Origin: Lunularia cruciata
Taxonomy: Eukaryota > Streptophyta > Marchantiopsida > Lunulariales > Lunulariaceae
Direction: 5' to 3'
DNA length: 64,000 nt
Assembly (NCBI GenBank): GCA_948567375.1
Contig: OX419761.1
Coordinates: 28,806,243-28,870,242, forward strand
Below the pieces are notes generated by a model, which was given only the letters and a program-made list of their open reading frames with translations, did not search any database and was not told where the DNA came from. This document shows positions 32,587-42,725 of this stretch, in pieces. The position numbers were made by a program, and so were the translations under genes. The first letter of the stretch is position 1, and each line of letters starts with the position of its first letter.

Positions 32587-34768
32587 GGGGTGCTTGTTCC
32601 AGAATTTAATATTAAAATGTTGTCTAGATGTTTGTGTAGAAGTTTACTGATTTTTTGAAGAAGACCTATAATATATATATTATAAAATCATATAACATAC
32701 CATTTTATAAAATTGAAATTTTTTGTGATGTTTTTCATTTTTTGTAAAAGATTTGATGTAACGTTATTACAAAATTTTGTATAAAAATTTATAGTTCAGT
32801 TGACCAGGACCCGTTGGAATTCACAAGGAGCACTATCCGCACTGCTATTGCAATTTAGCCATACTAGTTTTAGAGGAGTATAAATATAGCGGTGCGATTC
32901 TTTTCTATTATGTGGATAAGATGTGACTCTTTCCACCAAAGATTCGTTCTGAGATAACACTCATATTGAAAATTTCGTGATTTGAAGAAGATTAAATGTT
33001 TAGACTCGTACCGACTAAGTGTTATAATCTCGCTTTACACGATCTAAAGGTCCGTATACTCCCATGATCAGCGCATGTGATCAAACGTTAATCACGCATG
33101 TCAATTTTCTGATATAGATGATCTCATTCTTTCTGACTTTGTCATATATAAGTGGCCATTTTCATTTCACTATATGGCTCTGAAAACTTTTCTCTATCAT
33201 TTAGAAACGTGTTCAAACGTTAGGGTTTAGCTCTTTTCAAGGGTTTCGTGCGCTTTAGTTCTTTCCGTAATTTTTGCCTTCTATTGTTCTTCTTTACCTT
33301 CTGGCTGTTGCCATTTGATGGAGATTTTTCCTTATTCGAAAACAGAGGCTGGGGAAAAGAATATATACTGCAATTGAAGTGATATGCACGTAAATCTTGC
33401 ACATGCAAGTTGCAAGCCGCAGTCGGGGAATGAATGACTACCAAGTTGATGTTGCTGAGTGCGTTATTAACGCACTACATGGTTGATTCACTTGGTGTAC
33501 CAGCATAGACGTTCCGATTCCGCCGCGGCTCGCCGCCATACATCGAATTTAGGGTACACGTTACTCCTGCGGCGGGTATGTCTGTTTCTGAAGTCAGAGT
33601 ATAAATTGCGCGATGGGACTGGACCTGATAGAGGTGTATTGCAATTGTCAATGGCGATCGCAGCTTCGAGTACCGAACACGAATAGTTCTCTCAGTGCGG
33701 ATGGCAGAAGTCGAATTTCAGAGGATGGTAAGATTGAAAGCCCTTTATTGTTTGAGAATGCGAGGGATTTCGATCGGCTTAGCCTCGCTTATAGTGGGGA
33801 ATGGGGGAGTCGAGTTAACTTTGAGCACCATTACTTGCCTCTGTAGCGAATCCGTTCGCCATTTGATAGCGGGTGACTCATTCCTGCAGCTTAGGTCTTT
33901 AGAATACTTCATCAAGCGAAATGTTACCGAAGTTCTAGTAGGGGAACACGGGATTCAGATTTCGAGCCCGGTGAATGCACTGACATTCACAGGATTGCGA
34001 TCCTAAGCTTCCATAGTTGGTCTCTGGCTCCCTTCGTAGCCTCTGTACCCGTTCCCGTGAAGCCAGAGGGACCCCAGCACACGCTATGTCAGATGTCAAA
34101 CCTGCAGTGATGTCTGATACGATGATGTTGGGATATTCGAGGTCCAAGTTCTCCCACTCTAGACTCAATAGCTGTCCAAGAGAGTGAAGGGAAGTCAGCC
34201 GAACTCGAGCTTAGTCAGAAACTTGTATTTTGAGAAGTAACTTGGTTTTTTTCCAGTTCGAACGTCGATGTTGCCATCGTTGGTCGAGCGAACAGACCCT
34301 GACCAGGTCGTTCTAAAGTCTGCCCGATTAAACAGCGTGCTCTGGAAGCCTATCGTCCTTCTGCTGGAGGTTATAAGTTTTTTGGGTCAAGCACAATGTA
34401 AAATATGGCTAATTGTATTCAAATTTTAAAGCAATCCCTCTCCTGACTTAAATCCTAGTCCTTGATACCTCAAGGATTAGGACTAAAGTGCGGACATCCA
34501 GTAGTATAACCTACCAGCGTTCAAAACTGTGGAAGAGGGAGGTTAGTAGCGGGAAAAGAGGGAGGTTAGTAGCGGCGAAATCCGCATAGATGCATGTGGA
34601 CGCCAAATAGAATGTGACGCAATACCTTAGACAAGTCAACACTGGATGATTTGAACGATTCTGGCAAATGGCCCAATCAGATATGTCTGAGACCTGGTGG
34701 GAATTTGATGTTATTTGATCCAAATGTATCACAGGCGAATCCTGTAAAAGTAAACAGTCGAAGAATTG
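32587..34768. other. Unassigned; AT-rich first half, GC-richer 33.5-34.4 kb
   Basis: 32,600-33,200 is AT-rich. 33,483-34,430 has coding-like composition and several open stretches on plus (33,613-33,846; 33,695-34,006; 34,265-34,430), with donor-like GTAAGA at 33,728 and a pyrimidine-rich acceptor-like TTTTTTCCAG near 34,256. I cannot assign a family. It may be a gene fragment or a degraded gene. Confidence 0.35.
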
Positions 34769-34943
34769 TCCTGAACTGGCCTCTGCAGTCCGGAGAACTA
34801 AATAATTCTTAAAGGGTAGAAGGCGACCGCGTAGGAAAAATGAAGGATGTCGAAGAGCATTCCTGAACTGGCCTCTGCAGTCCGGAGAACTAAATAATTC
34901 TTCGTAAGGATAGAAGGCGACCGCGTAGGAAAATGAAGGATGG
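34769..34943. repeat. Two-copy repeat at the LINE copy 2 3' junction
   Basis: TCCTGAACTGGCCTCTGCAG begins at 34,769 and again at 34,861. Each copy carries the target sequence up to AATAATTCTT and then the terminal ~35 bases of the LINE (GAAGGCGACCGCGTAGG). So both target and LINE 3' end are duplicated at this end of the insertion. Confidence 0.8.
34800..34816. repeat. LINE copy 2 target-site duplication (left)
   Basis: AAATAATTCTTAAAGGG is repeated exactly at 38,053-38,069. Confidence 0.8.
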
Positions 34944-35352
34944 GAAGTCCCCATCAACCCGCGCAAGGGAGAGACAAAAAAGGGAACATGGGGCTAAGCC
35001 TCAATAGAGTCTATGAGAAATCTGCCCTACTGCCCCTAAGATATTTGAGTTATTATTGCCCCTAAGATATCTTAGCTATGCAAGGAGTATATGTTTACAC
35101 ACAATTGGAGCATCCGGATAAATATCCTCCGATCTCCTATGGATTGCACCAGCCACCACTCTACTCTTCTGTAGAGCAATGGACACATGTTATCTAAAAT
35201 ATACTACAAAGTATGAGAGTGAGTGGTACCCCTTGACATCTAACATGATAAGCTCTCACGCATTCCTTGACAAATGTGTCAAATGCCAGTGTCCATCGCT
35301 CTATATAACTCCAAGGCTAGAGGAACAAAGAGGTGACCTCGCTGCATGCCTC

Positions 35353-35817
35353 TTATACATCTCTCGTCTGCTCCAATAACACTTGGAGAGAAAATGATCC
35401 TCCCTCCACCTCTGTCACATAAGTCTCCAAAACCGGTCTATCAGCAACCACAAAACAAGAGGAAAGTAGAGGTGCCGAGAGAGCACAACTACCCAAAAAC
35501 GCTATAGGTGCCATCTCCTCCATAGAGAGCAAGCCAACCACACCACATGAGATCGGTAGAGCCGTCTGTCTACGCGCCAAATCCCCTATCACACGCTCAA
35601 AAGTCCCTGGTCCAATAATATCACCAAAGACTCCCATAATCCTCCTATCAAATGCTCTCAGATGTGATAGGAAGGACGGTGAGAGGGGAACTGTACGGAT
35701 GAGGTAGGATGGTTGACGAGCAATACTGGAAGAGAGTATACCAAATGTCACTTGCGGATCTCCTAATGATGGAAGGTCATCAACATGGAGAACATCCTCT
35801 GCAAGTGTAGCGTCCAA
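35353..35817 (-). pseudogene. LINE copy 2 post-RT region
   Basis: 154-codon open frame homologous to 21,260-21,720 of copy 1 (AFDRRIMGVFGDII; GVVGLLSMEEMAPIAFLG). It ends at the internal deletion junction near 35,350. Confidence 0.75.
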
Positions 35818-35921
35818 GAAGCATGTGACAAAATCCTCCTATCCTATTGGCACTCCAAGAACACGAAGTCTAAATGTGGATGTGATACACCCCTCTGGAA
35901 GTTCAAGGTGGGGAGGGATAC

Positions 35922-36634
35922 CTAAAGGGACCATGCCCTACACTTTGACACCTTGACTCTCAAGCATACTAGATGTAGCTCGGTAGTCAAGTAGTCAAAG
36001 GCCTGCCTAATCTGATCTATAGTGCCTACGATGTGTGTATCATCTGCCAAGGAGGGAAATACACAACTTGGCATGGCCAAAGTAGTAGATAAGAGAGCTC
36101 TAAAGTGAGCCATGGCAAATAAGGCCCCCCCCCCCCCCCCAAAGGATCTCCTTGACGTGTACCAACAACTAACTCCAAGACGGTGACTCCCTCCTGTGAA
36201 CCACCATGCTGGTAGTAAAGGGAAGCAGGAGAGCCATAAAAAGACATCACAAAAGGAATGAGACTCGCCAAGGATCCACCAGCCTCCCTAAGCTCTCTAA
36301 AGATGGATGCACGTGAGATGCTATTCAAAGCGTTCTCAACATCCACCTGTAGGACGACCCACTCCGGATGGATATCTAGGAGTGCTCTAATGCTTAGAGA
36401 TATAGCCTCACATCCTCCAGGTGTAGCTACTCCAAACTGATGTGGACTAAGGTGCTGTTGAAAGTGAGAACGATGCTGAAGGACAATGGTACGACTGACC
36501 AAACGCAAAAAGATCTCTCCAATAGCAATTGGTCTAATGCCTACCATGTCCTTCTCCATCACGAGAAGTAGACTCGCACCTAACACCCGACTAACCGACA
36601 TAGGAATATCTCCTCTCGCTACTGCTGCATCCAC
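35922..36634 (-). pseudogene. LINE copy 2 reverse transcriptase
   Basis: The minus frame 36,634-36,026 reads GIRPIAIGEIFLRLVSRT, HQFGVATPGGCEAISLS, LQVDVENALNSIS and GTRQGDPLGG, the RT finger/palm blocks. A 16-C run (36,125-36,140) then shifts the frame. The next frame (36,113-35,922) has PSCVFPSLADDTHIVG with the catalytic Asp-Asp intact. Apart from the homopolymer the domain is well preserved. Confidence 0.88.
36125..36140. repeat. Homopolymer of 16 C
   Basis: On the coding (minus) strand this is G16 after QGDPLG. The same place in copy 1 (20,945-20,950) has six G. It breaks the RT frame. Confidence 0.9.
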
Positions 36635-37063
36635 CTAAAACAACTCGGTAAAACCACTCAAAGGATCATCTGCCTAGAAGCAATCTCTAAGGTGCTCATA
36701 AACCATCCTTGACAAGTCTCCTATAAACCATCCTTGACAAGTCTCCTGAGGAAAGACGAGCAGCAGTGCACAATGCTTGTGCAAATAGCGACCTATCAAG
36801 ACATAAAGGCTGCTCAGGCTGATAATCTAAGACCTCTAGTGGTAGTCCCTCTACTGCTATAGGATACAATGAGCGTAGGGAAGAGATGGTCTCATCAATA
36901 GGACTCGTTATAGACAAAGGGTGTAGCGCTCTGCTGCTCTACTAAACTCTCCCGCCTGACCCAATGTCCTACATTGTCGTAATCGAGTGGAATTTGTGGT
37001 ATCATGTAGCAATGCCTATCTCCTAAATCGTGTAGCCCTAACAAACTCCTCTTGAAGGGCTGC

Positions 37064-37594
37064 TCAATCCCCCGCTCGGAATGGACAAAATCTAGCTGCC
37101 ACCTCTCTATGCCCCGCACATCCCCCTCTAGCATAACGAAGACACCATTGAAGGAGTAGGAGGAATAGGAACCATGCTAACTCATCCAAGGGATCACGTG
37201 CCAAACGATCCAATGGTAGGCGAAAAGCTTGTCTAGCCTCATCATGGAGTGTGCGGGGTAGCCTCTGGAATAGACGTGGACATGGAAAACTAGTCTCAAA
37301 GAACCCCAAAATGCAACCCGCTTGAGAAGCTAACCACTCCCACGACTCGATCAATATCCCTGGAACGATCAACGAAGGTATAGAAGAAGCGTGTATAATC
37401 CCGAGTGTCACTGCTGTCGATGTGATCGCTCGTCTTACGTGAACGTCCCAAGTGGTCCAATCATAGTCTTTGTGCATCATTCTCACATGGGTCTTTATCT
37501 CTTGCAAGATAAAGCGTCGGTGACACACCGGGCATGGTGTATCCCGACCTGCTCTAGGCGACCCCATCTGGGAAAGTGTAACCATGGCTAGCAC
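37064..37594 (-). pseudogene. LINE copy 2 N-terminal region with C2H2 zinc finger
   Basis: 176-codon frame. CPVCHRRFILQEIKTHVRMMH at residues 21-41 is C-x2-C-x11-H-x4-H (37,534-37,472). The rest is helical, hydrophobic sequence (LAWFLFLLLLQWCL). An N-terminal zinc finger upstream of RT is typical of R2/NeSL-like, target-selective LINEs and not of plant L1 or RTE elements, which start with an AP endonuclease. No endonuclease block was seen here. The finger probably contacts DNA at the target. Confidence 0.6.
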
Positions 37595-38052
37595 AAGAAT
37601 AGTGATAGTAACACATGCTGCTCCTCTCCATATCTACAAAATCATAACTCATCACATCCTAATTCACATAAGAAAATAATATCTCCAAACCCTAAAATCT
37701 ATAAACTCTTATAATTTTTAATTTCTATCTCCAAAATTTTCAAACTTAATTCCTATGGGATTTAATCATGAAGACAAAGAAATTGAAAATGAAAATTCCA
37801 AACCCATGACTCTCAATGTATAATGATCATTCAAAGTAAAAAGCAAAAAAATTTAATAATTTTCTACCCCATTCTCCATAGTCTTCAATCTAGGTGCCCA
37901 TAGAACCAAAATTAAAAAACAAAAAAAATTGACTTTTCACTCGATAGCTACATGATAGAGAACATTCAAAAATTATAAAAATTATCTCACGTCTCTCTCT
38001 CCTCTCCTCTCCTCCCCCGTCTCCACACTCTCCCGCAACTCTCCCCGCAGCA

Positions 38053-38069
38053 AAATAATTCTTAAAGGG
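38053..38069. repeat. LINE copy 2 target-site duplication (right)
   Basis: AAATAATTCTTAAAGGG, identical to 34,800-34,816. Confidence 0.8.
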
Positions 38070-38544
38070 GTGAAATGCATTCGTTGAGAAATGTGCGCTT
38101 TCTCCCAATATGTTTGCGGTCACCTTCGTCTCAGACGCCTATAACGAGGGAATGCACCTGAGCTTAAGAAGTTGACTTGTGAAGAGCCAGGCGTGGCAGG
38201 CTGGCGATGTAGTTTCCTGAGCCGTACCATCCTATGAATCCGTGAGTATAGATCCGAAAGAAAAGAAATGAAGAGAAAAAGCTGATGATTTGGAGGAGCG
38301 GTGTGAACCACCCATACCTTGCCTCCCAAGGACTAATTTAGTAGTTACTGCGAATTCCAGCAAACATATATCTTGGACAATCGTGGACAGTAGTAGACCC
38401 AGTACGGTAGTGTACCGCAACCTGGTGAAAGCTAAGGTTTACTTAATTGATCGAGAAGTCAAGCGGCTTGAAAGGGGCTTCAAACATTGCAGGCTTGATA
38501 TATCCCCCGCGCATCTGAGCTGCCAATAACTTAGACCAAAATGA
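38070..38544. other. Intergenic
   Basis: No gene or repeat recognised between the LINE and the tRNA. Confidence 0.5.
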
Positions 38545-38617
38545 CACTCACGGTGGGACTCGAACCCACAATCCCCTGATTAGAAGTCAGATGCCTTATC
38601 CATTAGGCCACGCGAGC
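38545..38617 (-). tRNA. tRNA-Arg (anticodon TCT)
   Basis: 73 nt including the discriminator, no intron. Minus strand starts GCTCGCGTGGCCTAATGGAT (acceptor and D arm). The anticodon stem TCTGA/TCAGG encloses loop CTTCTAA, giving anticodon TCT, which reads AGA/AGG arginine codons. The T arm GTGGGTTCGAGTCCCAC is perfect and holds the B box (GGTTCGAGTCC). The acceptor stem GCTCGCG/CGTGAGT pairs with two G-T pairs; the discriminator is G; CCA is not encoded, as normal in eukaryotes. Confidence 0.95.
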
Positions 38618-39718
38618 TAGATAACCATTGATCTCAAAAGGTCATTTAAGAACTTTTTTTAAGGGTACACATATGAATCTTTACACTCGCCACGCTTGAA
38701 TTTACCCGAGAGTTCATTTAATCCACATTTGATACTAGTCTCTTAAAAGTCTGAGAGGAGTACGGCGAGTCAGTGCTTAGGGTTGTACGATGTTTCTGGG
38801 ACGTCATTTTTCAGTATCCAACACTCGATACTTCTGCACTTGCCATTCACACCTTCTGCCCTGTCAGTTCTGTCCCTAGACTAAAGTTTCCCAATTCGCG
38901 CGAAAGAGTTCTTGCCTTCCTCCTTTAGCATTGGGTTCAGGGAGCACACCTTCAAGAACTGAGATGTGTACTTCCTACTCCCAGATCAAAGAGCACTTTC
39001 ACCAGTGGGCACGCCTTACACAGAAGTTAATGACTTCCAATAGGCCTCTCAAGTCCTATTCCAGTAGAAGATGGACGCTATCTCGGTTCAAGTATACGAC
39101 CAGAACTAGAACACATTCATGAAATAGTCCACACGTCATTGATGGAAGTTCGCAGCACTCTGAGTGCACCTGAACCATTCTCACTATCGGCTGATGCAAC
39201 TAGTACTAGCTCATGAAGAAGAGAACATGTGTTGCGTAACGCTCGCTTCCCATGTTACCAAACCTCAAGTTCATAGCGAGTTCACGCTGAGATCGTCATT
39301 TTCCTCACATGCTGTGTTATGTGACTACGTTGTCGAGTTTCCACCCATAATTCGGTCAGTTGAGCTCTAAACTGCTGAAGCTTTACAGTTTCCTTCCTCT
39401 GTCATTGCCAACATGGCCATCTACTTAGCACTGCGGGCGGTTCCTCCTGTCCTGGAAAGATCTTCCTTTTGGTTTAAAAGTTTAACACTATTTGGAGGTT
39501 TGTCACCGGATGTATATAAATTGCATCCACTGAATAGACTGGCACCACTTTTCCTCGAGTGGGCTACCTGAGCTCGTGACGAGAGCAAGATTGCTGAAAT
39601 GTTCTAGACACAATACATGGAGCGGAGTAACGCTGGTGCAACAATAATGCATACATCAATCAACTCTGAAAATTTTGCTATACAGTCAAGAGTGTAATCA
39701 TAATACTAGATATTTATA
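38618..39718. other. Intergenic, 3' flank of the DUS gene
   Basis: No supported gene. Includes the 3' UTR of the minus-strand DUS gene near 39,6xx-39,718; no clear AATAAA was found there. Confidence 0.5.
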
Positions 39719-41437
39719 CTAAATTTCATCTTCTAAGGTTTGAAATATAGCACCATGATCAGCGTTCCAATCAGGTAGCTTCACCTTAATCTTAGGACGT
39801 CTTCGAACTGCTCTCCTGAGGCGCTCCTGTTCAACCGGGTTTGGAACATAAGGACCAGCTACGGTTGGTTCCACAATCTCCACTGGCAGGAAGGAAGTCG
39901 GAACACTCGCCTCTGGGAATTCTAGGCCATTGTAAGGTGTGAATGGTGGTGGCCCCCGAGCAATCAGCCTAAGCACCAAGTCCCTAACAAACTCCAGCGA
40001 GAGTTGGTACTGTCGGTGATGTAGTTCGTCCCTAAGATCTGCGTGATGTTTAAACCAATAGCTTGTAAGAAGCTTAAATAGATGTCTGAGTACCATTCGC
40101 ATGGGGACCGGATACTTTTCGACCATATCTAAATACTCTAAACACAGGATTCGCTCATCTATGAACTTCAAGGATCGATCAGAAGTGTCTTGGTCCAGTA
40201 TTGTTCTATACCCTGCAAATAGAGCTGGATTTTCTAACAAAGACTCAGCTGACATGACCCCGTCAGCTCCTGTAGCTGCCATACACGCTTCCACATCCTC
40301 CATCCATCTGATGTTACCATTAGCAACAACTGGTATCCCAACTGCACTTTTCACAGCCCTAATTGAATTCCAATCCGCACGCACAAGTTGGCTATATTTC
40401 TGGTCTTTTGTTCTCCCATGTACCGCAAGCAACGAGCATCCTGCGTCTTCCAGCATGCGAGCATAGGCGATTGTATCCTCCAGCTCAGGAAATACTCTAA
40501 TCTTACAAGAAACTGGGACTGACAAATTCGATGATAGGTGAAATACTAGGGACTGAATTAGCGGCAGATTGTCCATGAGAAAAGCACCATAGTAACCTCT
40601 CCTAGCGACTCTCTGCGGACAACCTAAGTTGATATCCACATAATCACATTCTGACTCCACTAATTGAGCTGCTTCCAGCAGAGAATCGGGATCGTTTGCG
40701 CAGAACTGCACAAAAAGGGGACGGTCCTCTGCCGAAGTGGAGAACTCATCTCTCCTGTAATTTGCATCCCTCAAATAGACGCGCGAATGAAGCATAGGAG
40801 TGTAAGCGGCAGTTGCTCCATATTTTCTGCAGAGCATCCTGAATGGAAGCTCTGACTGGTCCACCATAGGTGCTAGAAGCAGCTTTGGTGCTCCAAGCTT
40901 CCCCCAATGCTCCCAGGCAGTGGCAATATGCTTTTCCTTCTCCTGTGCCGTTGGCATTACAAAGGATATGATCTTGTCCGGAACACCGTCCATAATTTCA
41001 TCTGCTGGGTCAAAATCCGACATTGTACATTTGAATTCTTTGCTTTCAAAAACCTTGCTAGAAGTCTGAGAGATTCTTGACGTAGTGCTGTCTGCTTTTT
41101 TGACACCATCTGTTGAGAATTGATTTTTAATTTCCGCTATCTCTCTTGTCTTCAGCCGATGAGCACCTCTATCTACCCCGGAACATGCTCCATTCCCTAA
41201 ATTCCTCTCCACCTCTGTTGAGCCTCGCTGAAAATTGTCTGTAAGAGCCCTGGAGCTGAGATTACGACAGCCACCACGAGCCACACGTAATTCACCTCCA
41301 AAAGAAGTCGAGATAAACTGCTGACTGTTTTTCGGTAAAGCTAAGGGGCCCAACCCTGAAGGTAAAAGTCGTGCCCCTTTGACGCGGAAAATCGAGGGGA
41401 AGCTGGCAAGAGCAGCATGGCCAATGATCAAAGCCAT
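39719..41437 (-). CDS. DUS1: tRNA-dihydrouridine(16/17) synthase, Dus1 type
   Basis: 572 residues, one exon. The DUS domain spans about 183-430: LLLAPMVDQSELPFRMLCRKYGA split as LLLAPMVDQSELPFR (FMN-binding start), PLFVQFCANDP, then DINLGCPQRVARRGYYGAFL with catalytic Cys273, CKIRVFPELEDT (Lys312), LLAVHGRTKDQ (His340), VVANGNIR and GADGVMSAESLLENP. These are the blocks of the family that reduces uridine in the D-loop of tRNA using FMN and NAD(P)H. The start is the first ATG after an in-frame TAG 12 bases upstream. Residues 1-135 are a non-conserved extension, Arg/Ser-rich and poor in acids near the front, which could be an organelle transit peptide. A second Met at about 139 could give a cytosolic form. 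The ~135-residue C-terminal part is helical as in Dus1. Confidence 0.93.
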   Translation of the reverse strand: MALIIGHAALASFPSIFRVKGARLLPSGLGPLALPKNSQQFISTSFGGELRVARGGCRNLSSRALTDNFQRGSTEVERNLGNGACSGVDRGAHRLKTREIAEIKNQFSTDGVKKADSTTSRISQTSSKVFESKEFKCTMSDFDPADEIMDGVPDKIISFVMPTAQEKEKHIATAWEHWGKLGAPKLLLAPMVDQSELPFRMLCRKYGATAAYTPMLHSRVYLRDANYRRDEFSTSAEDRPLFVQFCANDPDSLLEAAQLVESECDYVDINLGCPQRVARRGYYGAFLMDNLPLIQSLVFHLSSNLSVPVSCKIRVFPELEDTIAYARMLEDAGCSLLAVHGRTKDQKYSQLVRADWNSIRAVKSAVGIPVVANGNIRWMEDVEACMAATGADGVMSAESLLENPALFAGYRTILDQDTSDRSLKFIDERILCLEYLDMVEKYPVPMRMVLRHLFKLLTSYWFKHHADLRDELHHRQYQLSLEFVRDLVLRLIARGPPPFTPYNGLEFPEASVPTSFLPVEIVEPTVAGPYVPNPVEQERLRRAVRRRPKIKVKLPDWNADHGAIFQTLEDEI

Positions 41438-42017
41438 AATAATAATCTAAACACGCACATCCAAGACCCGTCGATAGTCCAAATTCGCAGTTATGGAAAC
41501 AAACTTCGATTAAACAATTCAATGTATGAAAATTACAAAGCACCTACTCCAAAAAATTCGTCTCCGCCACTGTCGCGACTGGAATCCCATGTAACCTGGC
41601 GACCACGAAAAGTATCTTCACAGCTAAAATTCATACAGGTACCAATATGAACGATCCAATGCACATCTGTTAACAACGTACGCCGACGAAACTACGAAGT
41701 TTCTTCTGCTGGAAATTCGAGACAGCGAGAGAAATGTCCGTGACAAGAACGGATCTCGATTTCTGCAGAGCGTAGCCAAAACTTACGGTAAACGTTCCAC
41801 TCTCCTTTCTCTCCATCCCCAACCACTCTAATGTGGAACGGATGAAGCTGGTCTCAATCCAGTAGCAGAGCAACAGTTGCCTTCAATCCACACCATGCTA
41901 GCTTCTTGCATCTTGTCTTGCCCGACGAGGGGGTGAGGTTTACAAGCAGCCTCAGAGTGTTGCTATCTTCCCACTGGTGCTTTACGCGTGGTAGTACATC
42001 CGTAGTCGCGTGCAACG
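41438..42017. other. DUS upstream region
   Basis: Likely 5' UTR and promoter of the minus-strand DUS gene. No other feature recognised. Confidence 0.5.
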
Positions 42018-42725
42018 TGGAACCGGGGAGACGAAACTACAGAGACGAGAAGCCCATTTCCGTCTAGTGTTTCCGGTTTGATTAACGGAGAACCGGTTAC
42101 ATTGGCTGGATATGGAAACCACCGGTCTCTTTGGACGTTATGAATATTTTGTCGGATTCACGTGCCTTGGAGTTCCGAGGAACGATGGACATGGTGTTGA
42201 TACATTTGTCCATGAGTGTGCGAAATCTTATTATATTAAGCATTAGAGATATCATTTATACTCTCATATTTTACATATTTTAAATAGTATGTGTTTATTA
42301 TTCCCATGAATAACATTCGTTGATACTTCCATAGAGGAATAATCACATTAGATGTAGAAGAATAATTACATTATATGATATTTTCTTCAGATACTCCACT
42401 GGTTTCTAGGCCATGCAACTACATAACTCGGATATATTAGTTGCAATAGGGCAGATTTCTCCTCTCGATACTATTGGGACCTGACATCATTTTCCCTCCT
42501 TTGGCTCTCCTTTGTTCGCCGTGATGGAGTCTTCCACGTGTCCCTACGCGGTAACCTTTCTGGATTCATGCGCTATTCTCGAAAATAAAGCCTCTCCGTT
42601 CCGGGGAGACGAAACTACATAAACGAGAAGTCCATTTCTCGTTGATCAACGGAGAAACGGTAACGTTGGCCGGACATGTAATCCACCGGTCTCTTTGGAC
42701 TTCATGAACAGTTCTCCGGATACAT
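42018..42725. repeat. Diverged ~115-130-bp direct repeat flanking a LINE tail
   Basis: GGGGAGACGAAACTAC starts a block at about 42,027 and again at about 42,602; both run to CCACCGGTCTCTTTGGAC and beyond. The left copy has a ~15-base extra segment. The LINE tail lies between them. The blocks look like an older tandem duplication. Confidence 0.75.
42166..42561 (+). mobile_element. LINE copy 3 (3' tail only)
   Basis: Begins CTTGGAG and matches the 3' end of copy 1 from about 22,391 on (GATGGACATGGTGTTGATAC; AGGGCAGATTTCTC). Flanked by an imperfect 12-bp target duplication, GGATTCACGTGC (42,154-42,165) and GGATTCATGCGC (42,562-42,573), whose two mismatches are CG transitions. Strongly 5'-truncated. 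Confidence 0.75.

Larger units (their letters stand above)
34817..38052 (-). mobile_element. LINE copy 2 (near full-length, internally deleted)
   Basis: Minus-strand non-LTR element flanked by a 17-bp target duplication. On the minus strand: 5' leader (38,052-37,600, pyrimidine-rich on plus), ORF with C2H2 finger (37,594-37,064), RT (36,634-35,922), post-RT region (35,817-35,353), 3' UTR. Against copy 1 it lacks about 0.64 kb between the LLEQTRDV block and the 3' UTR, removing the C-terminal Cys/His and nuclease-like part. Copy 1 and copy 2 therefore complement each other in coverage. Confidence 0.85.

Noticed and set aside
40101..40466. 121-codon plus-strand ORF
   Set aside because: Shadow of the DUS gene on the minus strand.
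38545..41437. tRNA-Arg next to a tRNA-modifying enzyme as a functional unit
   Set aside because: Separated by 1.1 kb in a plant genome and transcribed by different polymerases; proximity is most likely chance.
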